A stretch of 64,000 nt of DNA, from assembly GCF_004379255.2 (NCBI RefSeq), contig NC_056035.1:36277773-36341772 (forward strand), given 5' to 3'. The notes under the pieces are model-generated. The model was not told the DNA's origin. It did not search any database and saw only the letters and a program-made list of their open reading frames with translations. Shown here in pieces: positions 10,261-21,922 of this stretch. This DNA is from Salvia splendens (taxonomy: Eukaryota; Streptophyta; Magnoliopsida; Lamiales; Lamiaceae). The translations under genes were made by a program, and so were the position numbers. Every line of letters begins with the position of its first letter. Position 1 is the stretch's first letter.

Positions 10261-11694
10261 CTATACCTGCAGAATTGAACAGACTGTTTGTATCACTGTA
10301 AGAATGAGCAACACGGTAGCAGCGGCAAGGGACAAGAAGGACCAAGGGTTGCTGAAATAATTCTTTCTCAGCATCACTTTTGATCTAAACCACCTGGCTT
10401 TCCACTGGTGAAGCCAATCCTTACGGTACTCGTTCAAATCAATACAGAGCTCAGCAAAATAGAAGTCGTTTGCTTCAGTCACAACTACCTTGTGAAGATT
10501 GTTAAACAGGTTGGCTACTTGTTGGCTGTCCCCTAACTTATTGTCGATAATGTCATGATACACAAGTAGATCAACATCACCCGGTGTGTCTATGAAGCTA
10601 TCCATGAGTATGACGTAACTTGTAATATATTTGGAAAAGTACCCGAAATGGCCTAGCTGCTCAAAGGCTACAAGATTCCGGAAGAATGTCTCAGTTAATT
10701 CATCAACTCTCAATTTGGGGATCGTCAGCTCACCTCCTCGTTCACACAGAACCTCAAACAAGCAACCTCCATTTCCATCTCCTGGTAGAAAAAAGGAAAC
10801 CTCAAGCAAACAATCTGCTTTCCCACCACGGAACCTGACTCCAGCTTCTTGTAACTCTGTTGCAGTGCGAGTATATTCAAACTTTCTAGCTGGAGCTGTT
10901 TTTTTTCTCGGCTTTTCTGTATCACGAGAACGCACTGGTGGAGCATGAAGAGAACGCACTGGTGGAGCATGAAGAGACAAAAGAAACTCAACAAAATGCC
11001 TAGCATTGTAACACCGTGCTGTCAATGCAACCTTGTGCGTATTACCAACATTCTTGAAGAAACTGAGAGCAAGATCATAGATGGTGAGCACGGTGCCCTC
11101 GTTCAAGAACGAAAGATCCACAAAATCCATCAGGCTCTTCATTATTCTTATAGGTAGCTGATTTTCTATCAACATCATATCATGCAACAAATTATTGTGC
11201 ATCCACTGATTTTCAAATATTGTCTCGCTTTTCTCTCTCAGCTGTGAAAAATAGTTTTGTAGGAAAAGTTCAACGATGAATATCCCGTCCAAGAGAATCA
11301 CTTCTGTAAGTTGCTTAACAGTAAGGTCAATTTGACCCTCATAACACCCACGAACAAAACTTTCTTCCTTTGCTGCAAATTTGACTAAGGTATGCATCCC
11401 AATTCCAAATCGGCTCAAGAAACTATTCATGAATTTCAATTTGGAAACTTCCATACCTTGAAGTTGGGGTTGATTATGATGAAGTGGACCAATTGACACT
11501 AATCGAGGAGTGTAGGCTCCTTCATTTGCTTTCCGTAGCTTCTCAGAAACTCTATAGATACATGCTGCATACGAGTATGAAGGATCTACTGACAACTTCT
11601 CTAGTTTTTGATCAAATGAAGATATTAAGATTTCAATCATATGAGCTTTTGATTCTTTATTGTCAACATTGACCCCAGCCTGATCAGATTTCAT
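10261..11694 (-). CDS. DUF247 (UPF0481) membrane-anchored protein
   Basis: Single-exon plant protein of 477 residues, near the usual length of 430-550. Family hallmarks: YRVSEKLRKANEGAYTPRLVSIGPLHH at about 48-75, a middle EVILLDGIFIVELFL, HDMMLIENQLPIRIM at about 170-185, and a C-terminal tail with a single hydrophobic helix (SFLSLAAATVLLILTVIQTV) that would anchor it in a membrane. The biochemical function of most members is unknown; some grass members control self-incompatibility. The middle carries an in-frame repeat LHAPPVRS twice, encoded by a perfect 24-bp tandem duplication (10927-10974). A decayed inverted copy with its upstream region lies at 21923-23120. ATG at 11694 is chosen because the decayed copy keeps an ATG at the same point. 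Confidence 0.85.
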   Translation of the reverse strand: MKSDQAGVNVDNKESKAHMIEILISSFDQKLEKLSVDPSYSYAACIYRVSEKLRKANEGAYTPRLVSIGPLHHNQPQLQGMEVSKLKFMNSFLSRFGIGMHTLVKFAAKEESFVRGCYEGQIDLTVKQLTEVILLDGIFIVELFLQNYFSQLREKSETIFENQWMHNNLLHDMMLIENQLPIRIMKSLMDFVDLSFLNEGTVLTIYDLALSFFKNVGNTHKVALTARCYNARHFVEFLLSLHAPPVRSLHAPPVRSRDTEKPRKKTAPARKFEYTRTATELQEAGVRFRGGKADCLLEVSFFLPGDGNGGCLFEVLCERGGELTIPKLRVDELTETFFRNLVAFEQLGHFGYFSKYITSYVILMDSFIDTPGDVDLLVYHDIIDNKLGDSQQVANLFNNLHKVVVTEANDFYFAELCIDLNEYRKDWLHQWKARWFRSKVMLRKNYFSNPWSFLSLAAATVLLILTVIQTVCSILQV

Positions 11695-12546
11695 CTCTTG
11701 GTTTTGGGGACTGTTAGAACTGTAGAAACGACAACAACTGCCATCAAAATCACATGTATAGACTTAGCCGCTCCAAAGTATCTCAAATACAAACTTCTTT
11801 ATTTCATTAGCTATCCAAAAATTAATCATAGATAAATTGTTATTGGGATCTCTATAACAATGTCCTAATTAGACTTAAGCATATAACTGAAGCTGACAAT
11901 ATGATTTACACATATATGAAATATACAAATTCTACATAAATGTAACTGGCAATCCCAACATTAATGAAAATAGATGATGAACTCTACATATCTCAATATA
12001 AGGAAGTGTAACATTTTTGTAAGGTCAAATATTGGTAATTTTGTAAGAAAATCAGATGCAGTCAGCTTCATATAGTGGATAAAAGGATCAATCAAGACCA
12101 ATTCCACCCTCTCAACTTTGGGTTCAACATAAATCTAACACTAAGACTCAAATTGAAAACTAGGAAAAATCTATAAGCAGAAAGCAAAATAAAAAAGCAG
12201 CAAGTCATGAATTTCAATTTTCTTCCTGCTCCAAGGACTCGAATTTCTGTTAAGTGCAGCCCAAATTCTTCCATTTGGTGTTCAAATTCAGTTAATGAGG
12301 AAATAATTAGGGCTCACCTCATGCTGTCATAGACGAGAAGCAGGAGCTGAATAGTTAGTTAGCTCTGGCAAAGGAAAACCTGAAATTTTCTTCGGGCGTT
12401 GACTATGGAAGTTGCTCTCTCAAGTCTCACCTCTGTCCTCACTCTTTACTACTACTAGTCTACTAATACTAGTGCTATAAAATTTTATTTAATGTGTTGT
12501 GAAAAAAGAGTAGAAATTATTACCAAAAAAGAAAAAAAGAAAAAAG
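11695..12546. other. DUF247 upstream region
   Basis: AT-rich sequence upstream of the DUF247 gene. About 11695-12140 is duplicated in inverted orientation at 21923-22850, which marks it as part of one copied unit. Confidence 0.7.
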
Positions 12547-13845
12547 CAATGTTTTAAAAACCGGACCGGCTGGTGAATCGGTGAGGCTACTAGTTCACAG
12601 TTCAACCGGTCCGACCGGTTCAATTACTAGTCGAACCGTTTTACCTTGCAAATATAAAATTAAATATACTCTTACAAAATATATTAAATTTAGTGAGTAA
12701 TATATTATAATTAATAGTGACATATAACAAAAACATATATTAAACATTTTAAGTAAATTAAATATTAAGAGTATTTAAAATAGGAGAATGGTCAAATTTA
12801 AATAATTATTAAATACATAAATTTGTAATTAGTGTAACCAAAAAAAGTATATATTTTACATATATAAATAGATAAAATTCATATTATCTCAAAAACATTT
12901 GTGTGGTGAAATAATATTATAGACAATATATAAAACTAAAATGAATTTTTAGTTAATTTGGATAAATATATACTATAATAGTATTATTAGTTAATACATA
13001 AAATTAAACTTGAATTATTAGTAAGTTTGGAGTAATATTTAGTAAATATGGAGTAATAAACTATATTAATATTATATATAATATTAAATCTTAGGCAAAA
13101 TTATTTTTTCATATATATATATATATATAGGGTCTTGTTAGGTTGAGATTTTTTAGCTTAATTGAGAATTAAGATGCATTTTCAGCCACTCATTTTGAAA
13201 TGTCAACTGCAAGTAGATTATGTCAACTAAGGGGTATTATCGTCATTTCATTTCAATAGCCAGAATATCAAATGTCAACAACTCGTATTAAAATGTCAAC
13301 AACTAAAAAAAATTTAATTTTTTTAATTTTTTTAATTTTTTTTTAAGTTTTTTAAATTTTCGCGCGATGTCAACTACTGAGACATTATGTCAACTACGAT
13401 GTGTAGTCTGCACATCAAATGTCAATAGCTCTGCACATCAAATGTCAACAGCTTATAATTGACATTATATATGTGTAGTTGACATGAATTGTATATGTAG
13501 TTGACATTATATGTGTGTAGTTGACATGAATTGTATATGTAGTTGACATTACATGTGTGTAGTTGACATGAATTGTATATGTAGTTGACAAAAAATAAAA
13601 AAAAATAAAATAAATAAAATAAATAAGAAAATAAAAAATCGAAAAAAAAATAATTTTTTTTAAAAAAATAAAAAAAATATTTATTAAATAAAATATATGA
13701 TGAAATTACAAATATGCCCTTTCACAATTAATTAATGTAAAAATATTTTCCATGTGGCAAATTCTGGACCACTCATTTAATAAAAATGAGTGGCTTATAA
13801 TGCATCTCAATTCTCAATTAGGCTAAAAAATCTCAATTGATCACA

Positions 13846-13894
<49 letters not shown>

Positions 13895-14395
13895 CTAATA
13901 AAAATAAAATTTAGTGGCTGATAATTAAAATTAAACATATCACAACTAACAATCATTTAAAAGTATAAAACTAAACACAAATTATTAATTTGTGTGGACA
14001 AAAAATTATAGATTTAATGTATAACAATAATTAATCTTCACAATATTTCATTCAAGATCATGTGGTGGAGTGGCAGAAATGTTGAGGTCTAGGGTTCAAT
14101 CCCCTCTAGTCTCGCATTTTAAACATAAAAATCGGTTCCCGGTTCAAGGCGGCCTAACATACAAACTGTTTTTGGGGGCAAACCGTACTGGACCAGGTGT
14201 TCAATCCCCTGTAGTCTCGCATTTTAAACATAAAAACCAGTTCCCGGTTCAACCAGTCTGACCGGCCGGTTCTGACGGTTCAAGGCGGCCTAACATACAA
14301 ACGGTTTTTGGGGCCGAACCGTACCGGACCAGGTGCCGGTTCGCGGTCCGGTTGGTTCGCGGTCCGGCCGGTCCGGTCTGGTTTTTAAAACACTG
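12547..14395. mobile_element. Non-autonomous hAT DNA transposon
   Basis: Inverted ends CAATGTTTTAAAAACCGG (12547) and the complement of CAGTGTTTTAAAAACCAG (ending 14395), flanked by a perfect 8-bp target duplication GAAAAAAG (12539-12546 and 14396-14403), the hAT hallmark. Subterminal regions are rich in repeated CCGGACCGG / GGTTC motifs. No transposase frame is present. The interior is AT-rich and contains the nested element 13129-13850. Confidence 0.88.
13129..13850. mobile_element. Nested inverted-repeat element inserted in a TA-rich tract
   Basis: The two ends are inverted repeats of about 68 bp with clear similarity: AGGGTCTTGTTAGGTTGAG on the left against AGGGTTGTGATCAATTGAG on the complement of the right, continuing through GATTTTTTAGC..TAATTGAGAATT..GATGCATT. 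It is bordered by (AT)n on both sides, so the target duplication cannot be read. Long terminal inverted repeats suggest a Mutator-like MITE. The interior carries three tandem copies of GTAGTTGACATGAATTGTAT-type units at about 13476-13590. Confidence 0.65.
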
Positions 14396-14674
14396 GAAAA
14401 AAGAGTAGAAATCCAATACTATGAGTTTATAATTTTTTTCCCCAAATATCCAATTGTAACTTTATACTAAATTTAAAATCATCGTTTATGTACTACCATA
14501 CATATTATTGGAGCAATATGGTTTATAATTAAGAGTATAATAAAAGTTGCATATAGAGTATAAATTAAATTTTAAAATATTAAGTATATTCAAATGAATA
14601 TAGATTTTCATAACCAGGTCTTCACTTTTTTGCACAACTTCGGTCCGGGACTGGACTGGATCCTCTGCAGAGGG
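14396..14674. other. Spacer between hAT element and inverted repeat
   Basis: AT-rich sequence, nothing recognised beyond the right target duplication of the hAT element. Confidence 0.4.
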
Positions 14675-15376
14675 GAGGAAACACAGCACCATGCGGTGCC
14701 TTGAAACGACGCCGTTGCCTGTTTCTTGCTGCTTTTTCATCATTTTTGTACATTTATTCTAGTACTAGTTTATGGCTTAGGAATTCCTTATAATTAGAAT
14801 TAAAAATACAACGCCGCCTTCTTTTTTTATTTGTTTCTTTTCTTCCATTTTTTATATTTCTATTTCTTTAATATTAAATTTGTAAAATAGTTATTTTATT
14901 ATATGTGTTTCTTCTTTTTTAGATGTATATTAATTAGCGATTCTTAATAACTGGACCCATGATTATATATGTTTATAATATTTATTTGATATCCTCCAAA
15001 GTGATATAACTAAAGTGTTTAGTGAAAAATATAACTATTTATTTAAGCAATTAATTGATGAACGACCAATTATTTCAGTCTTAATTCCATAATTATTATT
15101 TTTATTAAAACTCGGTTTAGTTTATTTTTTTATATTGAAAAAATACTGCTCCACTATGCAGATTGGAGTATTATTAACCCGCTTTTGTTTCTTTGTTACA
15201 AACATATAAAAAAATAACTAATTTACAAATTTAATATCAAAGAAATAGTAATATAAAAAAGGAAGAAAAGAAACAAATAAAAAAAGAGGAAGGCAGATGT
15301 TGCTGCAATAAATGTACAAAAATATGAAAAAGCAGCAAGAAATAGGCAACGGCGTCGTTTGGTGCTGTGTTTCCTC
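14675..15376. repeat. Large inverted repeat upstream of the PPR gene
   Basis: Left arm about 14675-14910 and right arm about 15200-15376 are reverse complements over most of their length, with about 290 bp between them. Shared blocks include GGAAACACAGCACC, CGACGCCGTTGCCT, TTCTTGCTGCTTTTTCAT and TTATTTGTTTCTTTTCTTCC. The left arm has extra stretches of about 13 bp and 60 bp. The right arm ends about 115 bp before the PPR start codon, so it overlaps the likely promoter or leader. Confidence 0.85.
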
Positions 15377-15491
15377 TCTCATTTGCTGAGACTTATCCAA
15401 TTACAGTGTTTCATTCCCAAATATCTTCTCAGTATTCTTCTCCCAATCCAATCTATCTCCACTGTTGAACTTGAATGTAAGTTATATATTA

Positions 15492-17087
15492 ATGGCTGCT
15501 CCTTTTCAACTCTCCTTCTCCTCCTCCTCCTTCCTCCCCTCCCCTCTCCCCACCACCGCTAAAACCACAGCCGCCGCCGCTCCACCACTCCGCAGATTCC
15601 ATGTCCTGTGCTCCGCCGCACCATCCACATCGGATTTGCCCAAGAAGAAGCACTGGAAGGCCGGTGAATATCCTGCTCAGATACAAACCTCCACCACGCA
15701 GCTTCCCAAAAGGAGAAGCCCTATCAAAAACATCAAGAAGAAACTGGATAACAAGAACAATGCCAAAGCGTGGGTTAACACCGTCACCGAATCTCTCTCC
15801 GAAGCCATTGACAAAAAACAGTGGCTACGAGCGCTTCAGGTCGTTCTCAACTTAACAAAGTATTTTCTATTTTGCAACAATTCATCAAACCCACTTAATT
15901 ATGCTGGTTTCCCGATCAATTAGGTGTTTGAGATGTTAAAGGCGCAACCTTTTTACCATCCAAAGGAAGGGACATATATGAAGCTCATTGTTCTACTCGG
16001 TAGATGCGGGCAACCTGGTCAAGCATGCCAACTGTTTGATGAAATGCTTCAAGAAGGTTTGGAGCCAACTGCTCAGCTATACACTGCGTTGCTTGGTGCC
16101 TGTTGCCGCAGCAATTTGATTGATAAGGCATTTTTCTTTCTGGAACAAATGAAGGCCATACCTCATTGCCAGCCTGATGTCTACACCTACAGTATACTGA
16201 TCAAGGCCTGTGTTGATGCTACCCGTTTCGATCTGCTCGAGTCTCTTTATGATGAAATGTCTGAAAGGTGGATTACTCCTAACACTGTCACTCAAAATAT
16301 AGTTCTTAGTGGTTATGGCAAGGCAGGAAGATATGAAGATATGGAGAAGGTTCTTACGAGGATGCTCGAAAGTGAGACGAGCATACCTGATGTGTGGACT
16401 ATGAATACCATCATTAGCTTGTTAGGGAATGATGGCCAGATTGAGATGATGGAGAGGTGGTATGAGAAGTTCCGCGACTTTGGAATAGAGCCAGAAACGC
16501 GCACTTTCAACATTTTGATTGGCGCTTATGGGAAGAAGAGGATGTATGACAAGATGTCGTCCGTGATGGAGCACATGCGCAGGCTTTCATTTCCTTGGAC
16601 AACCTCAACCTATAACAACGTGATTGAGGCATTTTCTGACGTTGGTGATGCAAAGCACATGGAGTACACATTTGATCAAATGCGTACTGAAGGGATTAGG
16701 GCGGACATCAAGACCTTCTGCTGTCTCATCCGAGGGTATGCCAATGCCGGCCTCTTTCATAAGGTTATCAGCAGTGTTCAGTTGGCGGGGAGATTGGAGA
16801 TACCTGAGAATACCTCTTTCTTCAATGCAGTGTTGCATGCTTGCACCAAGGCACAGGATTTGATGGAGATGGAGAGAGTTTTTAAGAGAATGAAGGATAA
16901 GTTATGCCGACCAGATTCGACGACTTACTCTATAATGATGGATGCTTATAGAAAGGAGGGTATGAGTGACAAGGTCTATGATTTGGAGCAAGAAATGCAG
17001 GGGATGATTGCAAAGACTTCGAGCGAAGATGATATCGGTGATATTGAAGATACTAGCCCTGATGTTAATCTAGTGTTGTCTGTTTGA
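15492..17087 (+). CDS. P-class pentatricopeptide repeat protein, probably plastid-targeted
   Basis: Two exons: 15492-15839 and 15924-17087, with an 84-bp intron (GT at 15840, AG at 15922-15923), giving 503 residues. The serine/alanine-rich N-terminus (about 1-50) looks like a chloroplast transit peptide. After a basic linker, about ten 35-residue PPR motifs follow in tandem (for example TYMKLIVLLGRCGQPGQACQ, YTYSILIKACVDATRFDLLE, TYSIMMDAYRKEGMSDKVYD), and an acidic tail ends the protein. No E, DYW or SMR domain is seen, so it is a P-class RNA-binding factor for organelle RNA processing, stability or translation. It resembles the embryo-essential AtPPR2/EMB2750 type from memory only. An upstream in-frame TTG is not used as start. 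Confidence 0.9.
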
Positions 17088-17966
17088 GTACTTGCCTGAT
17101 AAATTTCTGGTGTCACCTATAAGCTGTTATCAGTTGGAAAGCTCATTTTAGAAGGATGCGAAGACACATTTCCGAATTGGAAATTCAAGAAGAGTGAGGC
17201 AGCCTTACTTGATGACAACATCTCTAATTTCAACCACACAAGCCAGGGTAAACTCAAGTCAAGATTTTGTTTGCTGCGATGCCTCTTCCTTCTGGCGACG
17301 AAAGAATTGGTTTATAGAGCGAGTTTAATTCAACAGAACCTAATATTCTCATGGAGATGTTGAGGGGGATGTTTGCTATGGGGTAAGAAGAGAATTGGTA
17401 GCTTATGTTCTCATCTTCTGATGTGGTTTCTGCTGTTTTCATTTCAGTGCCATCTTTTCTTTCATTTCAGCTTGAAATAGGTTTATTGTGATTAAGTCAT
17501 TGCTAAAAGATACAGTCAGACGACCAGTATAAATTTTGTGGGTTGAGAAATGTTTAGAGCCTTTTATTTAGTTGAAAATAACCTTTATTACACCTTTAGT
17601 TACTCGTGTATGTGTTTTGGTAATTCATGGATAGTAAAAATTTGATGAAGACTCCATTAAATTATGTACAGTAAAATAAATATCAACTTGGATGCAATAA
17701 ATATTTAAATTAGACAGAACAAAGGGTAGTTGGTTTAAATAAATAGCAATCATCGCTGTCATCGACTGATTGGCAAGTTTATTTTGATTTAATGTTTATG
17801 AGTGAAAAAAAATTAATAAATTACTACTTTTGTAGCGTGGAAGAAGGATTCAATTAGACTTTAATCTTAAGCAGTGGTGGTATTTGAGTAATTATTCTGG
17901 AGAGAGTATGGTAGTTGAAAATTAAGATGGCGTTGAACATTGTATCCATAGCAATCTAGAGACAGA
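17088..17966. other. PPR 3' untranslated region and spacer
   Basis: Probable PPR 3' UTR (about 17088-17550), then AT-rich spacer leading to the NLR pseudogene. No separate gene is supported. Confidence 0.45.
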
Positions 17967-19738
17967 ATGATGGCGGATGCAACGATTATTGTGGCTAAGC
18001 TCCAGGAGCTACGGCTAAACCACATCCAACTAATCAAAGACGATATAGAGAAGGATCTTCTCGATATCGAGGATTTGGAGAGGTGTTTTGCCGCCTTTGT
18101 GATGGACACAGAGAAGAAGCGGACAGCAAAATATTTGCGTACATTGATCTTCCAAGGTGAAATTACTGATACCGCCATCTTCTCAGGCTTCAAATCTTTG
18201 CAAGTCCTTATTCTTGCCTGTGATAAACTTACGAAGTTGTCGAGTTCCATTAGTGAGCTGATATATTTGAGGAATCTTAATATTTCAAGAACACGAATTG
18301 AAAGCTTGCCAGATCAGATTTCTGAACTCCACTGCTTACAAACATTGCATGCTTTGACAAGATCTCTAAAGGAACTGCCAAGTACGTTTAATGACTTGAT
18401 TAGTTTACAGCATCTTTATATTCAGAGTGATGTAAAGTTGCCTTCCGAGATTGGGAGATTAACTAATCTTCAAGCACTCAAGTTTAGGGTGGGTGAGCAG
18501 AAAGGATATAGGATTGAAGAAGAGCTGGGGAGTTTGAACAATCTCAAACGACTATCCATTGAGAATCTGGAAAAAGTAACTGATGGCGAAGACGCAAAGA
18601 AAGCCAAATAATTATCTGAGAAGCAAAACTTAATATCATTGGAGTTAGAATGGGGTGAAAATGGACAAGGTGAAAGAACTAATGAGCTTCCTAAAGAAAA
18701 CAAAGAAAGAAAGGATGAGGCTGTGTTGGAAGCCCTCGAACTTCAACCAGATCTAGAGAGGTTAAAGATTGCGGGATTCAAAGGCAAAAGATTTCCATCA
18801 TGGACTCAGTTGATGAAGAGTTTTTGATAAGGCTTGACAGTTTGACTGAGATCACACTAAGTAGCTGCCAAGAATGTGAAGAAATCCCCTCAGTTGGCCA
18901 CTTGCCTAATCTCAAAACTCTTAGTTTAAGGAGATTGAGCAATGTGAGGTTGATAAATTCTTCATTCTACGGGACTGGGAATGACATCAGAGTCATCTTT
19001 CCAGCACTTGAAAGTATCTTACTGTTAAATATGGCTGAGCTGAGCGAGTGGACACAGATAGAATTTGCCAATGAAGTGAAGGTATTTCCTCGCCTTCAAT
19101 CCTTGAAGATGTACCACTGTTACAAATTGGGATGTCTCCCAAACTGGTTATTCTGTAACACTCATTGTCTCTCGGAGTTGGATATAAGGCATTGCCCCAA
19201 GTTGAGAGAGTTACCAGATGGTCTACACACCCTCAATTCTTTGGAGCAGATTACTATAAGAGGCTGTCGAAATCTGAAGTCCATAGCGACTTCAAGTAGT
19301 GGGAGGAGCTTTACTTCCCTCCGCAGTTTGGAGATTTGTGACTGTCAAGAGCTGATAACAGTGGTGGAGCCATCAGCCCCTTCGCTCAAGAAAGTGTCTT
19401 TGGTGGAACTAACGAGCCTTCAGAATCTACCTAGGTTTCTTGATTGCTTGGCAGCATCACCTCTGCTCGAACAACTAAGCATTGTTGGTGTCCCTAAATC
19501 CATGTCCACTTCTAGTGTCAAGAGCTGGCCTTTTCACATATTGCGAAAATTGGAGATCGATGTTAGTAGGGAGTGGTCAAAAGAGACTAGTATCGCCATT
19601 CGATTGGCAGTTGATGGCACATTGCCAAACTACCGATCTTCACTTGGTGTGCTAACATTGACAGGGATAGAAACCTCAATTGGAAATCTCACTGCTCTTT
19701 ATAGTTTAGAGTTGGGGAATTTCGGAGGAGAAAAGTGA
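17967..19738 (+). pseudogene. CC-NBS-LRR (RGA-type) resistance gene remnant without NB-ARC
   Basis: NLR-derived sequence. A short coiled-coil start (MADATIIVAKLQEL, residues 2-60) passes directly into leucine-rich repeats (KSLQVLILACDKLTKLSSS, LIYLRNLNISRTRIESLP, LHCLQTLHAL). The whole NB-ARC domain, about 300 residues with P-loop and GLPL, is missing without breaking the frame. The LRR part then has an in-frame stop at 18609-18611 and a frameshift near 18820 between the frame ending FPSWTQLMKSF and the frame starting near 18800. The LRRs continue to 19738 (PRLQSLKMYHCYKLGCLPNW, LSELDIRHCPKLRELPDGL). It cannot work as a nucleotide-dependent immune switch. Confidence 0.88.
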
Positions 19739-21620
19739 ATCATTATAAATTTTAAGTCCAAGATATAAGTCTTTTCTACTTTAATAGGATCTTCATTCTA
19801 CATCTGAATTCTTCTCACATGATCTGCTTTTTTTGTAGTGTAGATAAATGGAACGCCAAAACAATTTCTGCCAATTGAATTGATATTGGTTTATTGAGAT
19901 AATTTTTCAGTGATGTTCTGTGAATCTTCTTTTTTTTTTGGCAGTGCATGAAACTTTTTTCAGTGATTGGAATTTTATTTTCTCATTAAAACATACTCCT
20001 ACTTGAAACACAAGTTATTATCGGTCAAAGCCGAGAGGTACATAAGCACCATAAAACATCACATAGAATACTTAACACCTTCGTCACAATAAAACAAAGT
20101 TGAACATAAGAACATTTTTTGGGAATAAAAGTAGAAAGACCAAAAAACATACTATACTACTTAGAATTTAAGTAACAGAAGTCCTACCTGAAAGGTAGTT
20201 AATTCGTTATTTATAAAATAGAATCCCAACCCATTTGCTTAAATCTTAACTTGTAGTATTTCCTTCCTGTCTCAAAAATAGCGTGCATGATAAATCAATG
20301 AATTAAACTTATTTAAAACTCCAGCTTCCTCTATCTCATTGTTTAATCACAGAATTAAACTCCAGCCCAAACTTTAGAATTTATCCATTCCAATTTTACA
20401 CCAGTTGGCCCAAAAATTTATACCGCCTAAGTCAGTAGTTCATCCCAAGCAGGTTGACAGATTTAGACAGCATTTTGACTGTGTCGATGATGCCGACAAA
20501 TATGAGGTAAAAAACTAGTACTATCCACATTTATCTTAGCTCTTATTACGCACCATTCGGCATTCATATATGAATTGAGTTAGTATAACTTTAAATTTAA
20601 TTACACTACGGTTTTAATTTTATGCTACCAAAGCGGAGGCATCCTACTTCAATCATATAAAACCATCTCTCGGTTGGAATAAGCTAGAAATGAAACACCA
20701 CTCGGGAATATTTATATTAGTTATACTAACATAAAATCTTAGCTATTAGATTATGAAATAATGTCCAAGTGATTATATTCTGAATTTTAAAAATTATTAA
20801 ATAAACTTAAAGGGTATTAATGTCAATTCTTATACATGGAAGTTAAAACTAAACACTTTCTCTCTACTCAAAATCATCTTAAAACTTTAAATTTACGTAA
20901 CTTTTTCGATTTAAATTATTTTTTCATAAAAAATATATCAAGTAAAGGAAATTTTATAAAGATTCTAACGATATCTCAATTGCATATATTTCGATGATGA
21001 TTGGATGATAAAATTTTACAATTTTAATTTCAATTTTCGTACATGTTGATAATCAGATTTTATATCAATAAATGCATCAAATTTTTTTTAATATAATACA
21101 TGTACAATATCAATAAAATTGTGTTGATACTTTTGGTTACTAGTGTTGAAATCACATGTCATTGTGTTGATATTTGCATTATAATATGTTGATATAAAAA
21201 AAATTGTGAAAATTACAACGTGTTATAATAGATTGACTATTTTACCATTAGAGTTTGGGATTGGAAGAGTGAAACCTCGAGTTTTCCCAGAAATTTTGAA
21301 ATTTAAGAAGAGTAAGAATAAATGCTGCATAGTGGAGGATATAATTAATCGGTTTGTTTTAAGATTAAAGATTTGATATATAATAAATCGCCCATAAATT
21401 GTAATGAATTCCTCCTTACATGGATTGACCGAATTTTCCATGATGGACAAATTTACCCTTGTAATAAGTACTATACAATATTATTAATAGTGTAATGCTA
21501 TTTATATAGAAGAAATCTAGGTCATCAAACTCAAGAGCAAGTTAATCAATCATATTAAAAGCATATTATCATTCAAAGGGTGGAAGGACTATGGTTCTTC
21601 TATATATTGATATACTGTAG
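19739..21620. other. Long AT-rich intergenic spacer
   Basis: No supported gene. GTTGATAT-like words recur around 21040-21200, which may mark an old decayed element; no ends could be defined. Confidence 0.4.
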
Positions 21621-21623
21621 AAA

Positions 21624-21920
21624 TAGATAGGGGTGAATCAGTACGATATACCATACCGAGAACGCAATATCGCATATCGTACTGAAAACTGAGATATGAT
21701 AAAATATTATATTGATATCATACCGAATTTTCGGTATACCGCATTTAAATTCGGTATGGTTAATTTTTTATACTGTTACCTTAGCATAATTGTGGTATAC
21801 CAAAAATTTGGTATGGTTAATTTTTTATACAGTTGCCTTACCGTTATTACGGTATACCACACTTTTACTAAAGTACAATATACCATAATACCCACAACAA
21901 AATTTTTATCCATACTCGAT
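21624..21920. mobile_element. Possible truncated hAT-type element
   Basis: Starts TAGGGGTGAATC, like hAT ends of the TAGRG type, and holds repeated GGTATACC / CGGTATGGTTAATTTTTTATAC motifs as subterminal repeats. The right end and a target duplication are not visible; it abuts the duplicated DUF247 segment. Confidence 0.35.
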
Positions 21921-21922
21921 TA

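Noticed and set aside
15465..15491. Upstream TTG start that would extend the PPR protein by 9 codons
   Set aside because: Non-ATG, and the ATG at 15492 begins a typical transit peptide.
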